Source: Tomocerus qinae (lineage: Eukaryota; Arthropoda; Collembola; Entomobryomorpha; Tomoceridae). From it: DNA of 64,000 bases. The translations under genes and the position numbers were made by a program. Under the pieces are notes generated by a model. That model had not been told where the DNA came from. It did no database searches and saw only the letters and a list, made by a program, of their open reading frames with translations. Positions 33,632-44,767 of the stretch are shown here, one piece after another (position 1 is the stretch's first letter; every line of letters starts with the position of its first letter). Location of the stretch: positions 11,160,001 to 11,224,000 of the forward strand of contig CM034546.1 in NCBI GenBank assembly GCA_020055645.1, written 5' to 3'.

Positions 33632-35191
33632 TGTACATTTACAATTTTAATATTGATTGCCATTCATTGTATAATTTAGGTTATTAAATGTGTACTCGGA
33701 TATCTGGATTTTGAAAACATCAAAAAGTGCCGCCATATTTCAAAAGAATGGAACCGGACTGCGTTTAATATGCTAAAACCTCGTACAAAAATAGTATTTT
33801 CAACTACTATGTCAAATAGAAACCCTCTCAAATTTTTGGAGATCTTTTATGACCCAAATGAAGGAGTTGTTCCTTTTAATACATTTATGTTTGCCAGCAC
33901 TTACGATTGTCCATGGCCAATTAGAGAATTGAATTATTTCTTCCTAGTTCAAAAAAAGTACATACAAGAGCTTGAACTTAACCCTATATATTTAGGCAAT
34001 GATTGTTTGCAAATAGTTAGGGACTATAACATTAGTTCCTGGATAGAAAACTCTGCAATGACACAAGCAAATTTAAAATTTAAAACAACGCTTAAAGTTG
34101 TATGCAGTTATATGGGTTATAACTCAAACTCAATTCATTTGAACTACTGTGTATCAATTGATTCAAGGGTTCTTGTAAATATTAAAGAATTGGAATTGAG
34201 CAACTGCAATATCCATTTGGATGAATTTCCAATCTGTCCAATAAATTTGTCGCTGTCATATGTAGACTTCTTTAAAAATGGTGATCAGTTGAACGAAATC
34301 TCTGTTAACGATATCGTTGATATGAGGAAAATCAAAGGTATACGTGAATTAGTCAGTATTAACAAAACAACTTACAATTTAGATTTAAACCAATACGATA
34401 ATCTTCAACTTGATTGCCTAGTTTTACCTCAAAATATCAAAAATTGGAAAACTTGCAACTGGAATGTGAAAAAGTTAACGCTTGACCACATTTTATATAC
34501 AGAAAAAACAGGTATTCAAATTGAGCAACTTCAATTTGGTTGTTCTGTAATTGATCTTTCCATTTTGCCACAGTCTTTACAAAAACTGGATATCAATTGC
34601 ATTAAAAGCGAAACTTGCGTGTTCACCCAACCTGTAGTTCTTAATAATCTCACGGTATTAGAGTTGGGTTTTACTTGCTATAATTCCTTTTCCGCATTTT
34701 CTCAAAATGTTAACTGTCCGAATTTGCATATCCTACGCTTGCAAATTGGCCTTATGTGTCAATCGATGGAAATAGATTTAGCTTGGATTGCTAGAATTAA
34801 AACTGTAAAAATTCTCTATCTCAATTGAGTCGATATGAAGAATAGTGAGAATCAAATTTTACATCTTGATAAACTCGTGTTGGACTATCCTTCTCTTTCT
34901 GAAGCGATAACATGGTTTACTCCTTACATTCAAGCAAAAGCAATAGTCTTTTCAATCCTCAATTGTGAAGGAGAAGACAAAGAGTTAATTGAATTTTTGA
35001 ATGGTCAAAATAAATGTGGTCAGCACATTTATGTTGGTCGCTTTTACTGGTCCCCATTTTTCCCGTTTGTAGAAAGTGCCCTTTGTGATCATGCAGACAT
35101 GGAATCTGCATACTATGTGTTTGAAAATCGGTTTGGAAAAGCGATCCATCGCTCAGAATATAAGAAAATGTACACTGTCACTGACTGGTAG

Positions 35192-35614
35192 TTTCAATCT
35201 TCGATAGGAGAGTAAACAGCCGACTAGATTTTATATCAAGAATCAACGTGTATGAAAATATCAAATTGTAATAATGATTATACCTTTATTGTAATTTTTG
35301 TCTCCAATTTCTGTTTGCATTGAAAATTACAAAATTACGATTCCAATTTCCAACTACCTATATAGTTAGGTTCAGAAGTTAAATCTTTTTTTACTCACAG
35401 CATCATGAGTATCAGAAAATAAGACAATAAGTATAAAATTAAAATTAATTTAATGATTGTTTCGATTTAGTTGCATATTTTTTGTAATTACATTATTAAT
35501 ATAGTGAGTTTATAATCGCTTATCTAATCAAATGACTTTTGTATGACGTTTCGAAATAAAGTTAAATATGTCGTTATATAAAGTCCAGTTCTATTGATTT
35601 CTGGAATTGATGCA
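35192..35614. other. Intergenic between convergent genes
   Basis: About 420 bp of AT-rich 3' flank shared by the F-box/LRR copy (+) and NeuroD (-). No gene seen. Confidence 0.45.
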
Positions 35615-36767
35615 CTAATGCCAACTATAATTAGGATTGTCGGTGGGTATGGAAGTATCTTGTTTCGGGTGGCATCCATTCGTGTAAAGAGAAGCTGATT
35701 GATGCCAGTTAGTTCCAGACAAGTTGTTACAAAACATTCCATTATTTTGCGTAGTCATTGGAAAATTCGTTGATTGTGAACCATTTTCATCATGTTTCAT
35801 ATCATAGTGCTGCAAATATACAGGTGAACTGTTACCATTGCTCCCAAATGCATTATCGCCAAAAGACAATAACTGTGGGCTAGGAATTCTGTAGTCTGGA
35901 AGAATACCGTTCGGTTCAAAAACGGCATAATGAATTGGTTTCGGGTAACCTTGTGGCAGAAGTGTCCTCGGATTTAAATTGAGAAAGCCAGCGATAAGAT
36001 TAGTTGTTCCCTACCAATTCATAAACAAAGATGAGTTACTATTTAATCAAAATCATTTTTAAAACCTACTATGCATTATTTTTTTTAAATATATCTTAAA
36101 TAGAAATCACTTGTGAAAGTCCTTTTGATAATGTCTTTGCAAAAGAAATCGTCTCCATTGGTTCATTACTGCTTAAAATAGTTGAAAGAACTAAAATATA
36201 ATTTCGGCCCAGTCGAAGAGTTTCAATCTTTGAAAGTTTCTGAGTTTTCGACGAAATAGGAATGCATCTGAAAATATTACATGAATTTCTTACAAATTGT
36301 AAATATATTACATATTATATGGCAATAGTGATTAACTGAAATGAAAAGGATAATATAATAATTAATATAACGTTTAAATGAATAAAATTTTGAGAATCAC
36401 TTTCGAAGTTTGTCCAAAGCTGAATTCAATCCATGCATTCGAGTTCGCTCCCTGGCATTTGCTTTGCTTCGTCTCACTTTGAACTTTCCAGACTTAGGTT
36501 TAGAATTTACATCTATGGTATCTGCTGTAAGATTGTCTTGTGAATGTCCTGATTGATATGAACCGAAAGATTGACTAGACGCTGATATGCTTGTCTCCGC
36601 ACTGGTATTCACAAATAATGAAATATTATGTATAATAAAATACTGTCTGAAATAGGTTATTGTATTCAAAAATATTTCAAATGAATTACTCACTTTAAGG
36701 TACCGTTACAATCGCTATGTATCTGGTTATTACTATAATATGCTGAAACATCTCCATTTGCTTCCAT
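35615..36767 (-). CDS. NeuroD: NeuroD-family bHLH transcription factor
   Basis: Exons (minus): 36767-36694, 36601-36401, 36267-36111 and 36010-35615, joined by GT..AG introns, giving 275 aa. The basic region and helix 1 ([20 protein letters not shown], residues ~72-91) and helix 2 ([19 protein letters not shown]) are of NeuroD type. The downstream block [12 protein letters not shown] plus [18 protein letters not shown] is the diagnostic NeuroD extension that neurogenin and atonal proteins lack. NeuroD binds E-boxes as a heterodimer with class I bHLH (E/daughterless) proteins and drives neuronal differentiation in the nucleus. An intron splits the bHLH between helix 1 and the loop. ATG at 36767 was chosen because the duplicate at 54998 keeps the same METNGDVS-like start; an upstream in-frame ATG (36902) is not conserved. 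Confidence 0.88.
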
Positions 36768-38200
36768 TTTCTTGGTTTCTACTGCTTCAACAACAGAACT
36801 GTCCACCACCACCGAAAATAGGTAGACTGGGTTGTGAAAGACATTAAAAGTTGAGAAATTATTTTGTTTGCATGTTTTCTTATCTGCAACAGTCTTATAC
36901 ATATATACTATATGGCATGAATTCTAAAGCAATACATTATAGACGCATCCAGTATTTCGGATAAGGAAATAATCTATTTATTGCACTAAAAGTAAGATGA
37001 TTTGACAATAACTCATATATGTAGGGAAAGTATAAGGTAAATCTCCCATGCGGATGGTTAAGCGAGTAGGGTACAGTCTGGGTCTACAACTATCTCGGAT
37101 GGCAAGTGACAGATGCTTGTCTAGAACTTTGAGCCAACATAATCTAAAAATGAAATAAGCCATTTATTGATTTGCATGATAAGGGTCAATTAGATATGTG
37201 TTTCAGTTGGATTTACCTTTCCATCCGAATTTAGGGTGTTTACTCAAGTGTAATCTCATTAGGCAAATAAAGTATTCGCGTAAGTGGTCTTTGTTACTTA
37301 ACCACTAAACGTCAATCCCTTTTGGAGTTTTCGGAGTACAACAGGAAAGGGCATAATGCATCATGCACGTAATATTTTCAATATCGAACGCTGAGCAAGG
37401 TACGGAACGCCAACGTGCGGTGGTATGTATAAGCTTGATTCATAGTTACCTTTCAAACGCTACAAAATCTCCTGTACACAGTATAGTATAATATTATATA
37501 CAACATTTTTAATGTGATATCCTATTTAATACAATAAAATCGTTTGTATTTTTATGTTTTGTGTCAATTTGGATCTTTATTCCGAACTACTAGGAAATTT
37601 ATAATCAGAATGTTGGAATTTAAAACAATTTTATGTTGACAGGCAAACAATATATTACTAATCATTAAATATAGAAAGTTGCAGTTATTTTAAATGACGA
37701 TTTAAACAACGTAAATCAGCATTTTCTATGGTCTCATTAACTTCCTCATTATTAGTCCTCTTTTTATTAGTAGTTTTTAGCCCGTCCAGTCAGTTAGTGC
37801 TTTCTCTTTTAATCAATAAGCCTTGAATACATATACATCATTTGAATTATTTATGTGTTTGTCTCTTTCTGACTTTGCAATTCTGAGAAACAACGAAGAA
37901 CTTTGGCGATGTCAAACACTATTATTCTTGATATACTACATCATATAATTAAGTTCCACCTTGGTTATGACACAAGTCAAATATATGCCAGTAAGAGATA
38001 ATATTTTATTATGTTTATTATATATATTATTATGTATTTATTATGTAAGGTTGCAAGGGATTTTCGATGCCTGATCTTGACATAAAAAATTCTTTGTTGA
38101 TCAATTGTTCGAATTTTCCCTAAATGTAGTTACATAAATATTTTCCAACTGTAGATATTATCTTTGGATAAATGGACAGACTTGGGAAGCTTCATTGGCG
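35996..38200. repeat. Segmental duplication block Q, copy 1
   Basis: NeuroD exons 1-3 and ~1.4 kb upstream match 53971-56290 (copy 2). The part 37560-38200 also matches 62970-63600 (copy 3). Shared words include TTTATGTTGACAGGCAAA and TTAGTAGTTTTTAGCCCGTC. 36768-38300 otherwise holds no recognisable gene. Confidence 0.85.
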
Positions 38201-38304
38201 TCACTGTATTTTAAAATTACAACTTGCTTCGGCCATATAGTACTTATGTTTACTTAGATGCAATTGATGTTTTTACGGTTAGGCACTTTTGTTAGGCCAA
38301 CATA

Positions 38305-38421
38305 CAGTATGGAACATCAAAAAGTTATCAGAAAAACCGTTGTCCAAAAACTCCTTATGAATGAGGAATGTTAATTTTTATGACAATGGTTTCTCTGATA
38401 ACTTTTTAATGTTCCATACTG
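38305..38421. mobile_element. 117-bp TA-flanked MITE with paralogous empty site
   Basis: Inverted termini CAGTATGGAACATCAAAAAG and CTTTTTAATGTTCCATACTG are flanked by TA on both sides. The duplicated DNA near 58480-58500 runs across the same point (GGCCAACA then ATAGTCC) without the element, so the insertion is later than that duplication. The surrounding sequence is itself a diverged inverted repeat (GGTTAGGCAC and GTGCCTAACC). Confidence 0.85.
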
Positions 38422-38596
38422 TAGATAGTCCGCGTAACCTGTTCATGTTCTGCCCACCAAAGGTGCCTAACCGTGAGAACGTAAATTGGCAGGGCCGCAG
38501 CGAGGGAGGGAGGCACCGAGGCACGGCACCCCGAAATCGAGAAAAATAAAGAAATTTTTGTCTAAAATCGCAAAAAATAGCTAAAATTTAAAATTG

Positions 38597-39567
38597 CCGA
38601 TTTCATTTTATTTTTTGGGCTTAAGATTCACATCTGTCTATAAGAAATTCGAATTCATCTTTGTATCTAAAATATCTGTTGTTTTAAACCAGGACGTTTG
38701 CAATAAAGGGAGAAACATTTTGTACTTGGTAATTGTGTCTATGGGATTTATAATTGCTATTCAATATGATACGTGGATAACAAGCGAGATTATTGCACCA
38801 CCAGACAGAAAACAATTCATGGACTTTAAAGATCTCGTGGAAAATGGATACAAGTTGTTGTTAGAGAAAGACACAAGACGGAATATTTTTGAAGAGAGCC
38901 ACGTATATTTTGAGCAATATAAAATTCTGGATATATATAATGAAAGTGTCCACAGATTCGATTGGGAAATTGATGCATCACCTGATGACAAGGAAATGAG
39001 TAACACTTTTATATTAAATGGAAGTTGTTGACTAACTTTTCATTGAAGTTATTTGTCGTAATGTACAAAGTGGAAAGTAAATACCTCGTGTACTCAATTC
39101 CATCTAAAATATCTTCAGATGGAGTTTGCATGACAGTAAAAGAAACAGATCTAGCTGATCCGATATCTTATGAATTCAGGGATTGCTACCGTTTTAAATT
39201 CCAATCGTATTTTCAGACTATGCAAGAAAGAGGCTTTTTAAAATATCTTAAGGAACAACAGGATTTTATATCGAATTTAGAGCACAGACAATCCTATACC
39301 AAACTGAATTATGAAGAGTCTCGGCGTGTGAATATAAGTCTTTCCATGAAGATTCATACTATTTTCTTCGTTTGTGGATACTTCTTACTTTGCTCATTTA
39401 TTACTCTGTTCCTAGAAAGATTGTGGCATCATAGATTGGTTTTCCAAGTTCACGTTTCAGAAATTTTAAAGAAAATTAACAATCAGAAAAGAATTAAGAT
39501 TGCAGATCGTGTATTTCCAATTGCAATGGATGCCGTTTTTGAATTGCGTAAGATATTTATTAGATAA
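38597..39567 (+). pseudogene. IR-like chemoreceptor pseudogene, 5'-truncated and frameshifted
   Basis: Matches the complete IR-like gene (51209-53152) from the end of its first membrane segment to its stop. The 5' ~1 kb (signal peptide and first half of the ligand-binding region) is absent; homology starts at GATTTCATTTTAT. In front is a ~100-bp GC-rich stretch beginning CAGGGCCGCAGCG, possibly a transposon remnant. Open pieces 38594-39031 and 39025-39567 are in different frames because a base is missing just before the TGGAAGTTG codons near 39017. Later TM3 and TM4 regions are well preserved. Non-functional. Confidence 0.85.
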
Positions 39568-40040
39568 TCTATACTAGTTAATTAAATCAAAACTTGACAG
39601 TCGTGGAGTTTGTAATATCAAGGGGAAATAAAATAGAAAAAATGTTTTAAAATAAAAAAACAAATATTAACAGCCAATGAAAATCTTTGGGTACTGGTTT
39701 CTATGCCATAGAAAAATATGTAAACGTTTCAAATAATATATCTGAATTTGATTTCGTATATCCAAAATTTTTCATTTTTGAGACTGCTCTCATGTCCGAT
39801 AAACAGTTTCAATCTTTTAATTTTTTTGACTCGAATATTATTTTTGCAAGTAACAATAATCTCAAGATGGATAAAGAAAACAACAGTGACCATATTGATG
39901 AATTCTCAACTGTACCTATTGATATCGATTGATGAATCGATTGCACTCATTTGATATTTAATAAAGCAATATTATCAATATCAAATAAAATAGCATTTGT
40001 ATTGATTGGGTAGTCGGAGACAACTAATTTCGACTAAGTA
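39568..40040. other. 3' flank of IR pseudogene; duplication block P, copy 1 (left part)
   Basis: The sequence after the stop parallels 49230-49730 and 56975-57480 (for example AAACTTGACAG and CTTTGGGTACT.GTTTCTATGCC). No gene recognised. Confidence 0.7.
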
Positions 40041-41084
40041 CAGGGTGTCAAACTAGGATTCAGGCCCTATGTATCTAAAGAACCGTAAGTAGCACGACAA
40101 AACCGCTGATACCAATCGAAAGCCCGTGCAAAGTTACATTGAAACACCGGTTTTCATCAACTTATTCCTCCGCATTCGCTTACACCAGCAGTTCTCCCAA
40201 AAAATGTTGAAAATATAAAGAAATTACTAGCTAATTCGTGACCAAATCTGTCGCGGGGGCTGAATTTAGGCAGCGGTACTGTGTTGCCACTGTTTCCACT
40301 GATGCCGCCGTTGCCGCTGGAAGGTATAGGGGTGAGCGGCAACAGCATAATAGCGGAGACAGTGGCGACACGCTACAACCACTGGCGGCAACAGTGGCGA
40401 CACGCTACAACCACTGGCGGCAACAGTAGCGACATGCTACAATCACTAGCGGCAACAGGGGCGACACGCTGCAACCACTAGCGGCAACAGAGTCACATTA
40501 ATCTGATTTCCTCTGTTGCCGCTAAACCTAATATAAGCCAGTGCACTATGTTGCTCTGAGCTCAATGCTCTAAGAAAAGAGCAACACAGAAGAAACCAGA
40601 TTAATGTGTCTCTGTTGCCGTTGGTCAGTGTTGCCGCTAGTGGTTGCAGCGTGTCGCCGCTGTTGCTGCAAATGGTTGTAGCGTGTCGCCGCTGTTGCCG
40701 CCAGTGGTTGTAGCGTGTCGCCCGTGTTGCTGCGTGGTTGTAGCGTGTCGCCACTGTTGCCGTTGTTGCCACTGTCTCCACTATTATGCTGTTGCCGCTC
40801 ACCCCCATACCTCCCAGCGGCAACAGCGGAAACAGTGGCAACGCAGTACCGCTGCCTAAATTCAGCCCCCGCGACAGATTTGGTCACAAATTAGCTAGTG
40901 ATTTATTTACATTTTCAACTTTTTTTGGGAGAACTGCTGGTGTAAGCGAATGCGTAGGAATAAGTTAATGAAAACCGGTGTTTCAATGTAACTTTGCACG
41001 GGCTTTCGATTGGTATCAACGGTTTTGTCGTGCTACTTACGGTTCTTTAGATACATAGGGCCTGAATCCTAGTTTGACACCCTG
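40041..41084. mobile_element. 1,044-bp foldback element (Tc1/mariner-type ends) with internal minisatellites
   Basis: Ends CAGGGTGTCAAACTAGGATT and AATCCTAGTTTGACACCCTG are inverted copies, flanked by TA (40039-40040 and 41085-41086). The arms extend ~250-300 bp inward. The central part has GCGGCAACAGTGGCGACACG-like repeats at 40330-40490, mirrored by the complementary array at 40610-40830. There is no transposase. Paralogous copies of the surrounding block at ~49735 and ~57480 (CAATTAATTTCAACAGATTA) lack the element. Confidence 0.92.
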
Positions 41085-41086
41085 TA

Positions 41087-42009
41087 GTATTATTTGTTAA
41101 AAATTAATTTTGTCTAACAATTAGATTATGAATAGAATCAAGTTGAGGGTTGTTGCAAGTTGCCGACTACTTATCATTAAATTTTTTTCAACGTGTCATA
41201 AAGGTGAAACTTTTGTGTTATGACATAAGCGGTCAGAACTGTAAAATTTTAAAAACTTCCAAGATGTTGTAATTGTGTTTCGTTAAGATTTTTTTGCTAT
41301 TTGTACTTACATAAAATATGTCACATATAAAATCTGCTTGCTTGGTGGTTTAACGATGACTTTAAATTAACAAATAATTAGCTGTTCTTGCATACATAGA
41401 CATACGTTAATACATATATTTTTGGCATTTCCATCTTTGGATGTAATTTATGGATAAATGGACAGAATCAGGATGAAGGTATTTTTAGATTAGTTTTAAA
41501 TCTTTCGACCACAACAGAGGAATTAATTGGATAATCATATTTCTGTCGGGCCACAACCAAAATGCGCAAATATGTAAGTGTGTAAAATGGAGTTACATGT
41601 TAGCAGTAGGTATAATAAAATATGCAGCATTAGATAGGTATCAAGGAAGACTGACTGGCGTCAGAGGAAGGTCTTCGCTTCTCAGATACACAATGTGGGG
41701 ATGCAAACACACGTGTATATTATGAATATTGGATAAAACCTTGGAGGAAAACATGGACTATATAGACAACTCATATAGCATTAGTCTAAGGGTAAAGTGA
41801 ATTTAGCACATTCGCGCTGGATATTTATCCCAGCGGTTTTTAAGGGTTTGATAACGGCATTTCTATGAAATATTTGTTGGAGGTAATACGTAAACGGCAG
41901 AGTACCTACAATAGGAAAAATTGAATTGGTCAGAAACTTTTTATTTACGACAATTTGCGATTTTGTATAGCAATTTTCAAATTGAGATTTTGATGTTACC
42001 GTTTCTTGG
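41087..42009. repeat. Duplication block P, copy 1 (right part)
   Basis: Parallels 49740-50640 and 57485-58095 with moderate divergence, including GACTGACTGGCGTCAG (41650) and TTTAGCACATTCGCGCTGGA. It probably includes the ancestral upstream region of an IR gene. No gene recognised. Ends at the LINE 5' junction. Confidence 0.75.
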
Positions 42010-42955
42010 ATTTGGCGCGCTTTGAGTGAGCGGCAAGGAGTTTTTTTCTCTCAAGTAATTATTATAAATTAATTAATGTTTGTCTAATTAAAGTTTGTTT
42101 TGATATCACTATGCAATATAATCTGAAAGAGGAGTCTTCGTTTAATAAGTAGAACATTGAAAATCATATTATTGTCTGTGCTATGATATTTTTTAAAACA
42201 CTTTCTGATAAGTGTAGTGTGGCTGCAGGGTTGTTGTCTTTGTATACGACTTGACTCAGCTGTCTGTATTTGTGATCACTCGTAAGTTCGAAAGTTCGTT
42301 TTTTTGCCTGATGTCGGAGTGATCCATTCCTACTTGAACTGGGTGTGTTATTTTCACGCTTAATTTCTTCCGATTCTGTCAACTGCCCATTCACCATTGG
42401 GATCGTGATGACGAAATGAAAGAGACCTAGTTGGAGTCTGCCTGGAGCTTGAAGATGACAAAACTTTGTTGTGAAGTGGGGGTGACAGTTCTTGGCTAAG
42501 CCCCCTGTGTGTATGTCTCTTTGCAATATATATTATTTTTTGATTGAAAACTGGGGATTCTATTTCGCAAAATTAAACAAACGGAATTGCTAACCATGAC
42601 CCTGTTGTTTATCAAATGGAAATCTGATTGAGATGCCGACACTGGGGATGACTGATTGACTTGCCGACACTGGGGAAGATCCGATTGACCTGCCGACACT
42701 GCGGACGATCTGGAGGAATATTGAGGGATAATCATTGAAACACTTGCAACCTAGTGAGGAAGGCGACTAAAAAAAATGGCAATTTATGTGAAGTGGGGGT
42801 GAATGGTCTAGGCATTCCCCCCTGTGCGTATGTACCAATTCATACGTATTTCTTATATTTTCAACACATTCATTGATTCAGTGGGCGTAATTGTCTAATG
42901 TAACGTAACTGTAATTTTTTCATGATCATCGTTACTGAATTAAAATACTACTAAA

Positions 42956-44671
42956 ATGGACGTGTGCAATAAATGCTCCAAGGAACTGGGGAAAAGACAC
43001 AAGATTACCTGTATGAACTGCGGAAATTGGATTCATCGTACGTGTTTGGATATCCGCATACCAAACGTCCAGTTTCGCCAATTTTGTACCACGTTTATCT
43101 GTGCTGATTGTACTATCCCAAATGAAGACAGAACTCTTTCATCTAATACTGCAACTGCGCAACTTCACTTCAATAACTGCACTCAATCAACTCGACCATC
43201 TGAATATCTATTTCAAGAGTCGATGGAGGGAGTTGTAAGTCAGGGGTATCAAGATCAAAGTGCAATTCCAAGTGTTATTCAAAATGTTATTCTAAATGAA
43301 TGTAATAGTGATATTTGTAACGCCAATTATAGTCAAGATGATAATCTAGTTAATGTAAACTTACCGTTTAAGAACTGTTCTGTGCTAGATAATAGTGAAG
43401 TAGAGGTAGAGTATAATAATACTAGTGCTGTTAGTGAACATAACTATATAAGTAGATTAAGAAAAGGTTTAAAGTTTGTACATGCTAATGCTAATGGTAT
43501 AAAAAGTAGAATCTCGGAGTTAAGGAATTTACTGTTAAATGAAAAAGGGATAGCAGTATGTAGTATCACTGAAAGTAAGCTGTTTGATTATGATGATACT
43601 AAAACATTTAACATAAATGGCTATTATTGTTATAGGGTAGATAGAGCTGCTAATAATGGTGGTGGTATGTTAATTTACATTAACAATTTATTTACGTTTC
43701 ATGTTGTAGAGGTACCAAAATCTCTTTTTAGGAATAGCTACATTGAAATTAATTCGATAATAATTTACAGAAAAGGTTTACCAAAAATATTGGTTACTAC
43801 TATTTATAATACGCCTCCAAGCAAAATTAACAAAAATCACAAATCGTTATTTATTGATACAATTCAAAATGTAATCAGCTATTTACAACAATATAAGTTA
43901 GAACATGTGGTATATGGAGATTTTAACATAGATTTATTGGAGCAAACAAGATTTAGTGCTGAATTGTTTAGAATAACTACAGAATTTGATTTGCATCAGA
44001 TTATACGTAAAGCTACGCGAGTTACGGAAAACTCTGAATCCTTATTGGATCATATATACGTGAATAGTGTTCTGTATTCTGAATGTGATCATTTTCCATT
44101 TGGTGGATCTGATCATGATCTAACGTATGTAGTTAGAAAAGATAAAAAATTCAAAAATGATGGTATTCTAGTGGAAAGTCGTAACTACAGTAAGGTCGTA
44201 TGGAATGATTTCAATGAACTGTTTATGGCGTTAGATTTTTCCTACCTTAAGAATTTAGATGTGAATACTAGTTTATTCAGGTTTGAAATGGAGACGCTGA
44301 ATGTCTTAGATAAATTTGCTCCAATGACTAGAAAAAAGTGTAAGGTTAGGAATGTGCCATGGTTTTCAAATGAGATTTCGAAGCAATGTAGGACTAGAGA
44401 TAACTTAAAGAAAATTGCTGTAAAAAGCAAAAGTAAAGGTGATTGGAGAGTATTTAAGAAACATCGGGGTTTTGTGAGAAATCTATTGAACAAATCGAAG
44501 CGTAAATATTACACAACAAAATTTGAAAATTTTGAATCATCCAATGTATGGAATTTAGTGGATGATATAACAGGTTTTAGAAGTAAATGTACAACCCCGA
44601 TATCGAAGCTTTTAACTAGCAATGGTGATGTAATTGAGGGAAATGACGATATATGTAATGAATTAGCTTAG
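42956..44671 (+). CDS. LINE N-terminal half: PHD-like finger and apurinic-type endonuclease
   Basis: 571 codons from ATG 42956. Residues 5-53 form a Cys/His finger (CNKC..CMNCGNWIHRTC..FICADC), a PHD-like pattern found at the N-terminus of some LINE proteins. From ~170 to 400 is an endonuclease/exonuclease/phosphatase domain: HANANGIKS at its start, catalytic Glu in ITESKL, GDFNIDL and terminal GGSDHDLTYV with the SDH triad. It nicks target DNA to prime reverse transcription. The frame ends at TAG 44669-44671 after NELA. The same frame then runs on without a stop into the RT region, so one nonsense change separates EN from RT. Confidence 0.82.
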   Translation: MDVCNKCSKELGKRHKITCMNCGNWIHRTCLDIRIPNVQFRQFCTTFICADCTIPNEDRTLSSNTATAQLHFNNCTQSTRPSEYLFQESMEGVVSQGYQDQSAIPSVIQNVILNECNSDICNANYSQDDNLVNVNLPFKNCSVLDNSEVEVEYNNTSAVSEHNYISRLRKGLKFVHANANGIKSRISELRNLLLNEKGIAVCSITESKLFDYDDTKTFNINGYYCYRVDRAANNGGGMLIYINNLFTFHVVEVPKSLFRNSYIEINSIIIYRKGLPKILVTTIYNTPPSKINKNHKSLFIDTIQNVISYLQQYKLEHVVYGDFNIDLLEQTRFSAELFRITTEFDLHQIIRKATRVTENSESLLDHIYVNSVLYSECDHFPFGGSDHDLTYVVRKDKKFKNDGILVESRNYSKVVWNDFNELFMALDFSYLKNLDVNTSLFRFEMETLNVLDKFAPMTRKKCKVRNVPWFSNEISKQCRTRDNLKKIAVKSKSKGDWRVFKKHRGFVRNLLNKSKRKYYTTKFENFESSNVWNLVDDITGFRSKCTTPISKLLTSNGDVIEGNDDICNELA

Positions 44672-44767
44672 GTCTTTATAATCAAAAAAGATTGTTCATA
44701 TACAGAGAGTGAGTTAAATGCTAAAATAGAGTCATATTGTAAAAATTTTAATGACAATGGTGAGACA

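Larger units (their letters stand above)
31944..35191 (+). pseudogene. F-box/LRR-like paralogue with premature stop
   Basis: Exons 31944-32054, 32951-33175, 33294-33419 and 33680-35191, all GT..AG and phase 0, match the intact minus-strand gene exon for exon. The F-box spans the exon 3/4 junction (NPLELGP then VIKCVLGYLDFENIKKCRHI, SKEW). Exon 4 carries an in-frame TGA at 34826-34828, where the paralogues have Gly or another sense codon. The frame then continues for 118 codons to the conserved YTVTDW end. If translated, the product is about 537 aa and lacks the last ~120 residues, including the conserved YVFENRFGKAIHRSEY block. The base after the stop is G, not the CTA context of efficient readthrough. 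It could be a recent pseudogene, a truncated but working allele, or a sequencing error; everything else is intact. Confidence 0.75.

Noticed and set aside
34826-34831. Stop-codon readthrough in the F-box/LRR-like gene
   Set aside because: The stop is followed by GTC rather than a CTA-type context, and paralogues have a sense codon here.
40157-40968. Several overlapping ORFs rich in Asn, Thr and Gly
   Set aside because: They lie in the mirrored minisatellites of the foldback element and exist on both strands by symmetry.
42164-42735. Minus-strand ORFs of 120 and 79 codons
   Set aside because: They lie antisense in the LINE 5' region and follow its internal repeats; no motif.
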